Shown here: positions 9,430 through 18,427 of the stretch, one piece after another
Position numbering within the stretch: position 1 is the stretch's first letter
Layout: the number at the start of each line of letters is the position of its first letter
Assembly (NCBI RefSeq): GCF_021390595.1
Contig: NZ_JAJEJR010000001.1
Location: 248,001-312,000, forward strand
DNA from: Paraburkholderia sp. HP33-1
Lineage (GTDB): Bacteria > Pseudomonadota > Gammaproteobacteria > Burkholderiales > Burkholderiaceae
Length of the DNA: 64,000 nt
Direction: 5' to 3'
Program-made: the position numbers and the translations under genes
Notes under the pieces: model-generated
What the model was told of the DNA's origin: nothing
Databases searched by the model: none
What the model saw: only the letters and a program-made list of their open reading frames with translations

Positions 9430-10308
9430 ATGAACACCATGCTTTATCCGGAACTTTATAAATCGCTCGAATCCGTTCGATGGGACATGGAGAAGGACAT
9501 CCCCTGGGACAAATTCGACGCGTCGCTGTTGACCGACGAGCAGGCCGCGACGATCAAAATGAATGCGATCACCGAATGGTCGGCGTTGCCCGCCACGGAA
9601 ATGTTTCTGCGTGACAATCATCACGACAGCGATTTCTCCGCGTTCATGAGCGTGTGGTTCTTCGAGGAGCAGAAGCACTCGCTGGTGCTGATGGAGTATC
9701 TGCGCCGCTTCAAGCCGGAACTGGTCCCGACCGAAGAAGAACTGCACGCGGTGCGCTTCGAGTTCGACCCCGCGCCGCCGCTCGAAACGCTGATGCTGCA
9801 CTTCTGCGGCGAAATCCGCCTGAATCACTGGTACCGCCGCGCTGCCGAATGGCACACCGAGCCGGTCATCAAGCACATCTACGAAACCATCTCGCGCGAC
9901 GAAGCCCGCCACGGCGGCGCGTATCTGCGCTACATGAAGAAGGCGATGGTGCAAACCGGCGACATCGCGCGTGCTGCGTTCGCGAAGATCGGCGTGTTGA
10001 TGGCGTCGGCGCGTCGTACTGAGAAGCCGCTGCACCCCACCAACCTGCACGTGAATCAGGCGCTGTTCCCGCGCGACACGATCCAGTCGCGTCTGCCGGA
10101 TCCGGAATGGCTCGAGCGCTGGCTCGACGAGCAGATCCGTTTCGACGACGGCTGGGAAAAGAAGGTCGTCGAGCGCATTCTGCACAACCTGTCGCTGCTG
10201 TTCGAGCGCACGTTCAACACCGCGCAGGAACTGAACCGCTATCGCAAGGAAGTGGTCGCGCGCCTGCAAGCCGCGGATCAGAACCCGGCGCATCAGCAGC
10301 CCGCGTAA
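9430..10308 (+). CDS. Ferritin-like / acyl-ACP desaturase-type diiron protein
   Basis: 292 residues, nearly all alpha-helical. Two diiron ExxH motifs are clear: EEQKH (about residues 78-82) and DEARH (about 157-161), with isolated helix glutamates before each (around WSALPATE and FCGEIRLNHW). This four-helix arrangement matches the acyl-ACP desaturase / ferritin-like family. It would use O2 at a diiron centre, but the substrate is not shown by the sequence. The ATG at 9430 is chosen because GGGTGGGA lies just upstream; an ATG seven codons earlier lacks one. The long structured leader makes post-transcriptional control possible. Confidence 0.75.
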   Translation: MNTMLYPELYKSLESVRWDMEKDIPWDKFDASLLTDEQAATIKMNAITEWSALPATEMFLRDNHHDSDFSAFMSVWFFEEQKHSLVLMEYLRRFKPELVPTEEELHAVRFEFDPAPPLETLMLHFCGEIRLNHWYRRAAEWHTEPVIKHIYETISRDEARHGGAYLRYMKKAMVQTGDIARAAFAKIGVLMASARRTEKPLHPTNLHVNQALFPRDTIQSRLPDPEWLERWLDEQIRFDDGWEKKVVERILHNLSLLFERTFNTAQELNRYRKEVVARLQAADQNPAHQQPA

Positions 10309-10372
10309 CGGCTCGGGCGTTGACATCAACGTCGGCGCCGTGATCCGGCGGTTTCAGTACAGTTTCAAAAGG

Positions 10373-10406
10373 CGGTCCGGCAGGCGCGAGCTTGCCGGAC
10401 CGTTTT
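10373..10406 (+). terminator. Rho-independent terminator
   Basis: A 10-bp perfect GC-rich stem (10373-10382 with 10393-10402), loop of 10 nt, followed by TTTT. It ends the ferritin-like gene transcript before rfaE2. Confidence 0.85.
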
Positions 10407-10484
10407 GCTTTGCGCCGTCCACCGTGTATCGTGACGGCACTTTGCATTCCTCTTTCCGTAACTCCGCAACTCTGTGACTGTGCG

Positions 10485-10967
10485 ATGACCGCTATCTTTG
10501 AACGCAAGATTCTGACGCGCGATGCCCTGGTGAAACTGCGTCCTTCGCTGCGCGCGCCCGTCGTGTTTACGAACGGCGTGTTCGATATCCTGCATCGTGG
10601 TCACGTGACCTATCTGGCCGACGCGAAGGCGCTGGGCGCGTGCCTGATCGTCGGGGTCAATAGCGACGCGTCGGTGCGGATGCTCGGCAAGGGCGACGAC
10701 CGTCCGATCAACAACGAGGCCGACCGCATGGCCTTGCTTGCGGCGCTGGAAAGCGTCGACTACGTGGTGGGCTTCGGCGAGCAAACGCCGGTCGAGCTGA
10801 TTGCCGCGCTGCGCCCGGACGTGCTCGTGAAGGGCGGCGACTACGACATGGATGCGTTGCCCGAATCTGCGCTCGTGCGCGGCTGGGGCGGCAAGGCGCT
10901 CGCGATTGCGTTCGAGCACGATCGCTCGACGACCGCGCTGTTGAAGAAGGTGCGGGCACAAGGTTGA
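10485..10967 (+). CDS. rfaE2: D-glycero-beta-D-manno-heptose 1-phosphate adenylyltransferase
   Basis: 160-residue nucleotidyltransferase with FTNGVFDILHRGHVTYL near residue 27; the HxGH motif binds the ATP phosphates. Later VNSDASVR and KGGDYDMD segments complete the family pattern. It makes ADP-heptose precursor from heptose-1-phosphate for lipopolysaccharide inner core. Only the adenylyltransferase half of HldE is present, matching the split-gene form in Burkholderia. The ATG at 10485 fits the family length; the open frame extends 31 codons upstream, over the terminator, and is rejected. Confidence 0.93.
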   Translation: MTAIFERKILTRDALVKLRPSLRAPVVFTNGVFDILHRGHVTYLADAKALGACLIVGVNSDASVRMLGKGDDRPINNEADRMALLAALESVDYVVGFGEQTPVELIAALRPDVLVKGGDYDMDALPESALVRGWGGKALAIAFEHDRSTTALLKKVRAQG

Positions 10968-11040
10968 CGCTGCTGATTGCCGCGGCAAAGCGCGGCGGAG
11001 CGCTGAACAGAACATCTAACCACACTCGTCGCTCACCTCG

Positions 11041-11280
11041 TTACTGCGGCAACTCCGAGGTCGAAATCGGCGCCTGCGGCGCGGGTCCGCCGACCACCGC
11101 CTGATCGGCCGTATCGGCGGCGCTGACCGGCTGCACCTTCAGCCAGTCCGGATGAATCTGGCGGTTCAGAAGATTCGGCTGGCGTCCGCCGGCGATGGGC
11201 GCCGGGCCGAAGGCGCCACGCAGCGCGACGAAAGCCAGCACGTTGACAACAATCAGTATCGCGATCGGCCAGCGAATCAT
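11041..11280 (-). CDS. Small single-pass membrane protein, unknown
   Basis: 79 residues. One N-terminal membrane helix (residues 2-22, IRWPIAILIVVNVLAFVAL) is followed by a Pro/Ala-rich periplasmic-type tail ending in STSELPQ. It lies downstream of coaX on the same strand, 71 bp away. The start and topology recall the anchors of SPOR-domain proteins, but no SPOR domain is present, so it may be a shortened relative. The ATG at 11280 is chosen; the frame continues five codons to a TTG. Confidence 0.55.
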   Translation of the reverse strand: MIRWPIAILIVVNVLAFVALRGAFGPAPIAGGRQPNLLNRQIHPDWLKVQPVSAADTADQAVVGGPAPQAPISTSELPQ

Positions 11281-11351
11281 TGTGGGTGTTTCCAATCCAG
11301 GAAGAAGTTGAGCTGGGGGCGCGTGTCACACGTACGTCACGCGCCAGGCAA

Positions 11352-12182
11352 TCAGACACGCTGCCGCGCCGCATCCTCGGCGGCGATCAGCGCAAGCCCC
11401 GACAGCACCAGCGAATCGTGGCGAGTATGCGGCACTTTCAGCGCGCTCGCCACTTCGTCGGCGGCGCCGCCGCTGACCACAAGACGCACCGGCACCTGCC
11501 ACTCGTCCTGCAGATCGCGCCACATCCGCTCGATCAATCCCGCCTGCGCCAGTGTGCAGCCCGCCGACAGCGAATGCGGCGTATCCGTCGCGAAGAACGG
11601 ACCCCGACGGGCCGCCTCGGCCGCGTCGAGCAGACCGCGCGCGCGCGCGGCGTCGAGTGTCGGCAGTTGCGCGGTGTGCTCGCCGAGCGAACGCATCATC
11701 AGCGTCCAGCCCGGCGCAATTAATCCGCCGATAAACGCGCCGTCCGCGCGCAACGCCTCGAGCGTCGTCGCGGTGCCGAAGGTCGCGAGCAGCAGATGCT
11801 CGCCGGGAAAGGCCGCGTGTGCGCCGATCATGCCGGCCCAGCGGTCGCTGCCGAGCGAGTGCGGTGTCGTGTAGCAATTCGTCACGCCGCATTGTTGGGC
11901 GCTCGCGCGGATCGTCGTGAGCGGCAGTTGCGGCCAGTGCGCCTCGACGAGCGCGGCGATGTGCCTCGCCATCTCCGTGCCCGCGACGTTGGAGAGCCAC
12001 GCGCCGCATGGCGTCGGCCAGTCAGCCCAATCGGCCTGCGAACCAGACCGCGTGCGTGGTGCGGCAACGTCGTCATGCGCGAGCGCACCAGTCGCCAACT
12101 GCGTCCCATCCGGCTGCATCAGCGCCCACTTGATCCGGCTATTGCCCGCGTCGATCAGCAGATAAGGCGCGTGCCCTGTCAT
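11352..12182 (-). CDS. coaX: Type III pantothenate kinase
   Basis: 276 residues of the ASKHA fold. The N-terminal phosphate-binding segment [14 protein letters not shown], the central [11 protein letters not shown] and [11 protein letters not shown] segments, and IGGLIAPG are the expected CoaX signatures. It phosphorylates pantothenate at the first step of CoA synthesis, independent of the CoaA type. The ATG overlaps the birA stop by four bases (ATGA at 12182-12179), so translation is coupled. The frame is open far upstream inside birA and that extension is rejected. Confidence 0.93.
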   Translation of the reverse strand: MTGHAPYLLIDAGNSRIKWALMQPDGTQLATGALAHDDVAAPRTRSGSQADWADWPTPCGAWLSNVAGTEMARHIAALVEAHWPQLPLTTIRASAQQCGVTNCYTTPHSLGSDRWAGMIGAHAAFPGEHLLLATFGTATTLEALRADGAFIGGLIAPGWTLMMRSLGEHTAQLPTLDAARARGLLDAAEAARRGPFFATDTPHSLSAGCTLAQAGLIERMWRDLQDEWQVPVRLVVSGGAADEVASALKVPHTRHDSLVLSGLALIAAEDAARQRV

Positions 12183-13096
12183 GCGGCACCGTCGGCTAGG
12201 CGCAGCGACACGTCGCCGGTCGCGATGCTCTGGCGGCCGTCGGCCGTGTCCAGCAGCAGCAGGCCTCGTTCGTCGACGCCTGCCGCCACGCCACGCGCGA
12301 GCTCCTCTCCTTGTTCGAGCAGCACGACGTCGCGGCCCGCGTACGCATGCACCGCGTTCCAGCGCGGCTGGAACGGCGCGAAGCCTTCGGCGCCGAAGCG
12401 CTGCAGCATCGGCTCGAGCGCGTTCAGCTCGGCGGCGAGCGTGTCGGTCAGATTCGCGTTCGGCAGCGCGCGCTGCAACGCGGTGGGCGCCGTGCCGCGT
12501 GCCTGCGGCGGCACCTCGGCGTTCAGCGCGCCGACCTGCGCCGCAAGTTCGTCGGCGCCCTTCACGTTGGTGCCGATGCCGATCACGACCGCGCTCGCGT
12601 CGTCGGTGCTCCACGCGGTTTCGATCAGGATGCCGGCGAGCTTGTCGCCTTCGAGCAGCACGTCGTTCGGCCACTTGAGTGCAATCTGCCCGGGACCGGC
12701 GACCGGCAGCGAGCGCAGCCCGTCGACGAGCGCGACGCCCACCGCGAGGCTCAAGCCCGCGAGCCCCTCGAGCGGTCGCGGCAACACGCAGGCCACCGAA
12801 AACAGCAGCGCGTTGCCTGGCTCCGCGTACCACGGACGCCCACGGCGGCCGCGCCCGGCCGTCTGCAGATACGCGACGCGCACGATCGGCCGCGGCAGTG
12901 CGTTGGCGCGGCGCGGCAGTGCTTTTACGCGGGCCATCAGGTCGGCGTTGGTCGAGCCGGTTTCCTCGACGATTTCGATCGGCCAGTCGTGCGCGTGCGC
13001 ACCGAACAGCTTGACCGCGCGTTCGCGATCGATGCGCCAGTCAGTGCTGGCGCTTGCCACTGCGGGCGGGGAGGTGGGAATCTTGGAGGCATTCAT
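12179..13096 (-). CDS. birA: Biotin--[acetyl-CoA-carboxylase] ligase
   Basis: 305 residues. The catalytic domain is clear: [13 protein letters not shown], the biotinyl-AMP loop GRGRRGRPW near residue 90, LKWPNDVLL with the ATP-binding Lys, and [10 protein letters not shown] small C-terminal SH3-like domain follows. There is no N-terminal winged helix, so this is the monofunctional ligase that biotinylates carboxyl carrier proteins and does not itself repress bio genes. It is the first gene of a birA-coaX unit, with the ligase stop inside the coaX start. Divergent from the permease gene at 13186. Confidence 0.92.
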   Translation of the reverse strand: MNASKIPTSPPAVASASTDWRIDRERAVKLFGAHAHDWPIEIVEETGSTNADLMARVKALPRRANALPRPIVRVAYLQTAGRGRRGRPWYAEPGNALLFSVACVLPRPLEGLAGLSLAVGVALVDGLRSLPVAGPGQIALKWPNDVLLEGDKLAGILIETAWSTDDASAVVIGIGTNVKGADELAAQVGALNAEVPPQARGTAPTALQRALPNANLTDTLAAELNALEPMLQRFGAEGFAPFQPRWNAVHAYAGRDVVLLEQGEELARGVAAGVDERGLLLLDTADGRQSIATGDVSLRLADGAA

Positions 13097-13185
13097 GTCT
13101 CATATTGTAGCGACAGCAAAGATGATCGGGACTTGACGCGGACCAACTTGGATCAGTGCGGACCAGCGGCCGAGCCTTCGCTACA

Positions 13186-14358
13186 ATGGCCCGTAATCCT
13201 ATAACCAGATTCACACGATCCTTGAACCACGACACTCCGCCCGGCCTTGAAGTCGCGGCCGGCAGGCAAGGCAAGATCGTCCGTCTCTCGGGCCAGTGGA
13301 CGGCGCTCGCGCTCGCTCGCGATCGCGATCGCGACACCGGGCAGGTGATTCCGCTGCTGCGTTCGCTGACCGGCGCGCAAGGCATCGGCGAGTGGGACCT
13401 GTCGCGCGTCGACCGGATGGACCACGTCGGCGGCCAGGCGCTGTGGCGCGTGTGGGGCCGCAAGATGCCGCCCGGCACCGCGCTCACCGACACGCAGCGC
13501 GACATCTTCGAGCGCATCGCGCTGCTCGACTCGGTGCGCGAGAGCGCCGAGCCGGTCACGCGCCTCGATCCGTTCACACGTCTCGGGCTCGGACTCTTCT
13601 CGTTCCTCGAGCATATGCAGGGCGGCGTCACGATGCTTGGACGCGTCGTGCTTGATCTGCTCGCGATCGCACGCAAGCCGAAGCTGACGCCGTGGACCGA
13701 AATTTCCGCGAACATCTACAACGCCGGCGCCCGCGCGCTGCCGATCACCGCGCTCGTCGCGTTCCTGATCGGCATCGTGTTGAGCTATCTTTCGGCACAA
13801 CAATTGCGCATCTTTGGCGCTAACCAGTTCATCGTCAATATTCTCGGCCTCGCGGTGATTCGCGAACTCGGCCCGGTCTTGTCGGCGATTCTGGTGGCAG
13901 GCCGCTCGGGCTCGGCGATCACCGCGCAGATTGGTGTCATGCGCGTGACCGAGGAGCTCGACGCGATGCGCGTGATGGGCATCCCGCACGGTCTGCGGCT
14001 GATCCTGCCGCGCGTGATCGCGCTGGCCGTCGCGATGCCGCTGCTGGTCATGTGGACCAACATCATCTCGCTCACGGGGGGCGCCCTCGCCGCGAAGCTC
14101 GTGCTCGGCATCGAAATGAGCTTCTTCGCGCGGCAGCTGCCGAGCGTGGTGCCGATCGCGAATTTGTGGATCGGCCTTGGCAAGGGCGCGGTGTTCGGTA
14201 TGCTGATCGCGATCGCCGGCTGTCATTTCGGCTTCCGCATCAAAGCCAATTCGCAAAGTCTCGGCGAAGGCACGACGACCTCGGTGGTGACCTCGATCAC
14301 CATCGTGATTCTCGCGGACGCGGTGTTCGCGATCCTCTTCCAGAACGTGGGGCTCTGA
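13186..14358 (+). CDS. MlaE-family ABC transporter permease with N-terminal STAS domain
   Basis: 390 residues. Residues ~15-110 resemble a STAS (MlaB-like) domain with the DLSRVDRMDHVGGQALW strand-helix. Residues ~130-390 are the MlaE permease with about five membrane helices, including the conserved ELGPVLSAILVAGRSGSAITAQIG segment (split here by function, not sequence). The fusion replaces a separate MlaB. It would move lipids between inner and outer membrane together with the next three genes. The stop overlaps the ATPase start (TGATG), so the two are translationally coupled. The ATG at 13186 is chosen over one ten codons upstream because the downstream context fits the family. Confidence 0.9.
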   Translation: MARNPITRFTRSLNHDTPPGLEVAAGRQGKIVRLSGQWTALALARDRDRDTGQVIPLLRSLTGAQGIGEWDLSRVDRMDHVGGQALWRVWGRKMPPGTALTDTQRDIFERIALLDSVRESAEPVTRLDPFTRLGLGLFSFLEHMQGGVTMLGRVVLDLLAIARKPKLTPWTEISANIYNAGARALPITALVAFLIGIVLSYLSAQQLRIFGANQFIVNILGLAVIRELGPVLSAILVAGRSGSAITAQIGVMRVTEELDAMRVMGIPHGLRLILPRVIALAVAMPLLVMWTNIISLTGGALAAKLVLGIEMSFFARQLPSVVPIANLWIGLGKGAVFGMLIAIAGCHFGFRIKANSQSLGEGTTTSVVTSITIVILADAVFAILFQNVGL

Positions 14359-15236
14359 TGATCGCGCCACTGACCGAAGCCGTGCGCGGCCAACCCGTGC
14401 CGTCGATTGCCGAACCCGTGATCGAGGTGATCGACATCACCAAGCGCTACGGCCGCAACATCGTGCATCAGCATCTGAGCTTCGACGTGCGGCGCGGCGA
14501 GATCGTCGCGGTCGTCGGCGGCTCGGGCTCGGGCAAGACCACGCTGGTGCGGCAGATTCTCGGCCTCGAGCGGCCGTCGAGGGGCACCATCAGGCTGTTC
14601 GGCGAAGACCTGTCGAGCATCTCGCCGGAAACCGCGCTGCTGATGCGCAGCCGCTCCGGCATGCTGTTCCAGCGCGGCGCGCTGTTCTCGTCGCTGTCCG
14701 TGTTCGACAACGTCGCGCAACCGGTGCGCGAGCTCGGCAAGGTGCCCGAAGACTTGCTGCGCGACATCGTGATGCTGAAGCTCGAAATGGTCGGGCTGCC
14801 ATGCAAGCATGCGTCGAAGATGCCGGCGGCGCTATCGGGCGGCATGATCAAGCGGGTCGGTATCGCGCGCGCGATCGCGCTCGAACCCGAGCTGCTGTTT
14901 CTCGACGAACCGACCGCCGGCCTCGACCCGCAGGCGTCCGACGAATTCGTCGAGCTGATCTCCGGGCTGCATCGCGCGCTCGGTCTCACCGTCGTGATGA
15001 TCACGCACGATCTCGACACGATGGTCGCGCTATCGACGCGCGTGGCCGTGCTCGCCGATCGCAAGGTGCTCGTCAACGCGCCGGTCGAGGAGGCGGCGGG
15101 CGTCGATCATCCGTTCATCCGCGAATATTTCCTAGGCCTGCGCGGGCGCCGCGCGCTGCAGGCGCTGCCGCCGGAGCGCCGCGCGAAGCTGCCGCAGGCG
15201 GCACTCGAGCCGGCGTCGTCCGAGTTGCCGCTGTGA
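14358..15236 (+). CDS. ABC transporter ATP-binding protein (MlaF-like)
   Basis: 292 residues. Walker A is GGSGSGKTT (about residues 50-58), the signature loop ALSGGMIKR lies near 155, Walker B LLFLDEPTAGLDP near 178, and the switch His is in MITHDL. The SGGM rather than SGGQ signature is typical of MlaF. A C-terminal extension of about 45 residues follows the nucleotide-binding domain, similar in length to the MlaB-contacting tail of MlaF. It powers the MlaE-type permease encoded just upstream. Confidence 0.92.
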   Translation: MIAPLTEAVRGQPVPSIAEPVIEVIDITKRYGRNIVHQHLSFDVRRGEIVAVVGGSGSGKTTLVRQILGLERPSRGTIRLFGEDLSSISPETALLMRSRSGMLFQRGALFSSLSVFDNVAQPVRELGKVPEDLLRDIVMLKLEMVGLPCKHASKMPAALSGGMIKRVGIARAIALEPELLFLDEPTAGLDPQASDEFVELISGLHRALGLTVVMITHDLDTMVALSTRVAVLADRKVLVNAPVEEAAGVDHPFIREYFLGLRGRRALQALPPERRAKLPQAALEPASSELPL

Positions 15237-15282
15237 AGCCGGCCGCCGTGAACGAGGCCGCAATGAACCAGGAAACCTGACA

Positions 15283-16254
15283 ATGGAAAACAAAGCGCAT
15301 GCGTTCTGGGCCGGGCTCTTCACGGTCGTGCTGACCGCGGCGATCGGGCTGGCCGCGTATCTGTTCAACGTCGATCGCACCGTGCGGGTGCCGTACGACC
15401 TGATCGCGCGCACCAACGTGACCGGCCTCTTCGTGGACGCGGCGGTGCGCTTTCGCGGGCTCGACGTCGGCCGCGTGCAGTCGATCAAATTCGATCCGGA
15501 GCATCCGGGGCAGATCCTGATCCGCATCAATGTCGACGAGCACGCGCCGATCACGCATTCGACGTTCGGCAGTCTCGGGCTGCAGGGCGTGACCGGCATC
15601 GCGTTCATCCAGCTCGACGATACCGGGCGCGACCTGACGCCGTTGCCGTCGTCCACGCACGAGGTTGCGCGATTGCCGATGCGCCCGGGTCTGCTCGATC
15701 AGCTGCAGCAACGCGGCGACGTGCTGCTGCGCAAGCTCGAAAAAGTCACCGATAACGTGAACGACATGCTGTCGCCGGAAATGGTCGACCAGTTGCACGA
15801 AACGGCGGCGAGCATTGCGCAGGCGGCCTCGGGTGTCGCGACGCTGACCCGCCAGTTGGGGCCTGTCGCCGGTAAGCTGCCCGGGACGATCGACGAACTG
15901 AATCGCACGCTCACGTCGACCAACCAGATGATCACGAATCTGCAGCGTCCGGACGGGCCGTTGGTACGCAATCTGAACAAGGCAGGCACGGCGGCGCAGC
16001 AGGCAGGCGACGCGCTCGCCCAGATGAACGTCTCGCTGCAGGACCTGTCCGCGCGGGTCGGCTATGAGACGCTGCCGCGCGTGAATTCTCTGACCGAAGA
16101 CGTGCGCTCGGCGGCGCAGTCGATCGACCGCGCCGCCGACACCTTCAGCACCAATCCGCGCAGCGTGCTGTTCGGCGCGCCGCGCGCGGCGCCGGGTCCG
16201 GGCGAGGCCGGCTTCACGTGGCCCGCCGCCGGCGCCGCGCCTGCATCCCACTAA
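15283..16254 (+). CDS. MCE-domain lipid-binding protein (MlaD/PqiB-like)
   Basis: 323 residues. One N-terminal membrane helix (residues 8-28) is followed by a single MCE domain (~35-115) with VRFRGLDVGRVQSIKFD, then a long helical region (~150-280) rich in QQ, LN and TST heptads that is predicted coiled coil. MCE proteins form hexameric rings in the periplasm that carry phospholipids. The single MCE domain plus long helix resembles MlaD-like proteins of Gram-negative bacteria that build a needle. It is the third gene of the operon; a C-terminal Gly/Ala/Pro tail is low complexity. Confidence 0.9.
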   Translation: MENKAHAFWAGLFTVVLTAAIGLAAYLFNVDRTVRVPYDLIARTNVTGLFVDAAVRFRGLDVGRVQSIKFDPEHPGQILIRINVDEHAPITHSTFGSLGLQGVTGIAFIQLDDTGRDLTPLPSSTHEVARLPMRPGLLDQLQQRGDVLLRKLEKVTDNVNDMLSPEMVDQLHETAASIAQAASGVATLTRQLGPVAGKLPGTIDELNRTLTSTNQMITNLQRPDGPLVRNLNKAGTAAQQAGDALAQMNVSLQDLSARVGYETLPRVNSLTEDVRSAAQSIDRAADTFSTNPRSVLFGAPRAAPGPGEAGFTWPAAGAAPASH

Positions 16255-16284
16255 CTCCGCAGGCTAGAACAGAGGAAGATGCCC

Positions 16285-16911
16285 ATGTCACGCTCGATTC
16301 ACCGACTGTTGTCCTCGCGCGCCGCGCTCGCGGCGCTGCTCGCGTTCGGCGCGCTGGCGGCGGGCTGCGCGGGCTCGTCCGCGGTGGTGTCGGACATCCG
16401 CTACGACTTCGGGCCGCCGCCGCAGAGCGCCGCCGCGAGCAGGCTGCCGGCTATCAAGGTGCTCGACGTCGGCGCACCGCCCGTGCTCGAAACCGACCGG
16501 CTGATCTATCGGCTGAGCTACGTCGACGCGCAGCAGACGGCCCCCTATGCGAACAGCCACTGGACGATGATGCCGTCGCAACTGTTGACGCAGCGCCTGC
16601 GCAACGCGCTGAGCGCGCGCGGTACCGTCCTGACCGGCGCCGACGGCGTGAACGCGCCGGTGCTGCGGGTCGATCTGACCGAGTTCGAGCAGGTGTTCGA
16701 CAGCCAGGCGGACAGCCACGGCGCGATCACCGCGCGCGCGACGCTGATGCAGGGCGGCAAGGTGATCGGCCAGCAAACCTTCGTCGCGAGCGCGCCGGCG
16801 CATTCGGCGGATGCGGCCGGCGGCGCGCGGGCGCTCGCCGCGGCCAGCGACGACCTCGTCGCGCAGATCACCACGTGGCTCGGCTCGCAGGCGCTGGTTG
16901 CCGCGCAATGA
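16285..16911 (+). CDS. ABC-type transport auxiliary lipoprotein (PqiC-like)
   Basis: 208 residues. The signal peptide ends in the lipobox LAAGC (Cys near residue 27), so it is a predicted outer-membrane lipoprotein. The rest matches the PF03886 auxiliary-component family: LPAIKVLDVGAPPVLETDRLIYR, then a segment around SHWTMMPSQLLTQRLRNAL. Such proteins partner MCE rings to reach the outer membrane. Last gene of the four-gene operon. AGAGGA lies eight bases before the ATG at 16285, a better start than the ATG two codons earlier at 16279. Confidence 0.85.
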   Translation: MSRSIHRLLSSRAALAALLAFGALAAGCAGSSAVVSDIRYDFGPPPQSAAASRLPAIKVLDVGAPPVLETDRLIYRLSYVDAQQTAPYANSHWTMMPSQLLTQRLRNALSARGTVLTGADGVNAPVLRVDLTEFEQVFDSQADSHGAITARATLMQGGKVIGQQTFVASAPAHSADAAGGARALAAASDDLVAQITTWLGSQALVAAQ

Positions 16912-17102
16912 CGGGCGGGCAGCGCACGCGACGGAGCGCTGCATGAGCGAACGCGGGCGCCGCCGCCGCCCGCCAGGCCCCGACGCCTCTGTAGCCCGGT
17001 CGCTATAATCGTCCGCACAACGGGCGCTCCTCTTCACACATGACCGTGCGCTGACGGCGCCCTTGCACCTCCTCTCAGCCTTGCTTTGCTCCCCCTGACA
17101 TC

Positions 17103-17426
17103 ATGGACTCCTTCTACAAGCACCACGTCTTCTTCTGTCTGAATCAGCGCGAACCCGGCGCCGAGCGTCCGAGCTGCGCGAATTGCAACGCGCAGGCGAT
17201 GCAGGAGTACGCAAAAAAACGCGTGAAGCAGCTCGGCCTCGCCGGTCCCGGCCAGGTGCGTATCAACAAGGCCGGCTGCCTCGATCGCTGCGAGCTGGGC
17301 CCGACGCTCGTCGTGTATCCCGAGGCTGTCTGGTACACCTATGTCGACGAAAGCGACATCGACGAGATCGTCGAATCGCATCTTGCGAACGGCAAGATCG
17401 TCGAGCGTCTGAAGATCGATCAATAA
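17103..17426 (+). CDS. (2Fe-2S) thioredoxin-like ferredoxin
   Basis: 107 residues. Cysteines at 12, 25, 28, 59 and 63 fit the thioredoxin-like [2Fe-2S] ferredoxin pattern (CxnC ... CxxxC: GCLDRC). Length and the conserved YPEAVWYTYV segment match small ferredoxins of this type found in beta-proteobacteria. It would be a cytoplasmic electron carrier; the partner is not evident. It lies 32 bp upstream of an alpha/beta hydrolase gene and probably shares its transcript. Confidence 0.85.
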   Translation: MDSFYKHHVFFCLNQREPGAERPSCANCNAQAMQEYAKKRVKQLGLAGPGQVRINKAGCLDRCELGPTLVVYPEAVWYTYVDESDIDEIVESHLANGKIVERLKIDQ

Positions 17427-17458
17427 CGCGAACCACAAAACGATCCGCAGGCATCCTG

Positions 17459-18103
17459 ATGAACGTCAACACGAAGAAGTATCTGATCGACGGCCCGGTC
17501 GGCAAGATCGAGGTCGCGCTGGACCTGCCCGACGACGTGCGCGAAAAAGGCGCCGCGCCGCGCGGCATCGCGCTCGTCGCGCATCCGCATCCGCTCTTTG
17601 GCGGGACGATGGACAACAAGGTCGCGCAGACGCTCGCGCGCACGCTCGTACAGCTGAACTACGTCACGTACCGGTCGAATTTCCGCGGCGTCGGCCAGAC
17701 CCAGGGCGAGCACGACGCGGGCGTCGGCGAGCGCGACGACCTGTACGCGGTACTCGAGCACATGCGCGCCGATGCGGATTACGGCGACCTGCCGCTCGTG
17801 CTCGCGGGCTTTTCGTTCGGCACCGTGGTGCTGTCGCATGTAGCGGCGAAACTGCGCGACGAAGGGCAGGAGATCGAGCGCATCGTGTTCGTCGGTACCG
17901 CGGCGAGCCGCTGGGACGTCGCGCCGGTTCCCGAGAGCACGCTCGTGATTCACGGCGAAGTCGACGAGACCGTTCCCATTCAATCCGTTTACGACTGGGC
18001 GCGCCCGCAGGAATTGCCGATCGTCGTGATTCCGGGCGCCGAGCATTTTCTGCATCGCAAGCTGCATATCCTGAAGCGGATCATCGTCGACGCCTGGCGC
18101 TGA
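17459..18103 (+). CDS. Alpha/beta hydrolase, CocE/NonD or DUF-type small hydrolase
   Basis: 214-residue cytoplasmic hydrolase. HPHPLFGGTMDNKV near residue 42 forms the oxyanion region, GFSFGTVV near 121 is the nucleophile elbow (Ser in GFSFG), HGEVDETVP carries the acid, and AEHFLHRKL gives the triad His. This short alpha/beta hydrolase type is widespread and mostly uncharacterised; substrates are unknown. It follows the ferredoxin gene closely, and a terminator-like hairpin follows its stop. Confidence 0.8.
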   Translation: MNVNTKKYLIDGPVGKIEVALDLPDDVREKGAAPRGIALVAHPHPLFGGTMDNKVAQTLARTLVQLNYVTYRSNFRGVGQTQGEHDAGVGERDDLYAVLEHMRADADYGDLPLVLAGFSFGTVVLSHVAAKLRDEGQEIERIVFVGTAASRWDVAPVPESTLVIHGEVDETVPIQSVYDWARPQELPIVVIPGAEHFLHRKLHILKRIIVDAWR

Positions 18104-18125
18104 AAACACGCGTCGCGCGCGTTTT
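18103..18125 (+). terminator. Rho-independent terminator
   Basis: AAAACACGCG pairs with CGCGCGTTTT around a 3-nt loop with one A-C mismatch. It begins at the hydrolase stop codon and ends in four T. Confidence 0.65.
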
Positions 18126-18177
18126 GCAGGGGACAGGTGCGCGCAAACGTGTGCAAATCAGCGCTGCGCGCGCGAAA

Positions 18178-18201
18178 TTGACTAGGTAGCGCGCGTATAA
18201 T
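18178..18201 (+). promoter_or_regulatory. Probable dacC promoter (-10 TATAAT)
   Basis: A perfect TATAAT at 18196-18201 lies in the 324-bp gap before dacC. TTGACT at 18178-18183 is only 12 bp away, too close to serve with it, so the true -35 may be weaker and further upstream. The transcript would carry a leader of about 220 nt with a T-rich stretch just after the start; no gene is visible in the leader. Confidence 0.5.
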
Positions 18202-18427
18202 GGGCGCTCTTTTTTTGGGCACAGCGCCGGCCTTCCGGCAGATTCGCGCGCCGCGGAGTCGTTTCGCGAGACAGCGCGGCCGGGTGCGCAGCGCTGTGCT
18301 CGCGAACCGATTGCGTCGCCGTCAGTCGAACGGGCGCCGCGCCGTTTTACGGCCCGATGCCCCGTCGATCGGCTCCCCCAACTCCGCGCGCTGTCGCGCA
18401 ACGAATTTTTCTGCACGAACCGACCTT

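Noticed and set aside
13153..14370. Long minus-strand ORF of 405 codons over the permease gene
   Set aside because: Composition (Arg/His/Asp/Gln rich) is the mirror of a high-GC coding strand; the plus-strand protein is a clear MlaE.
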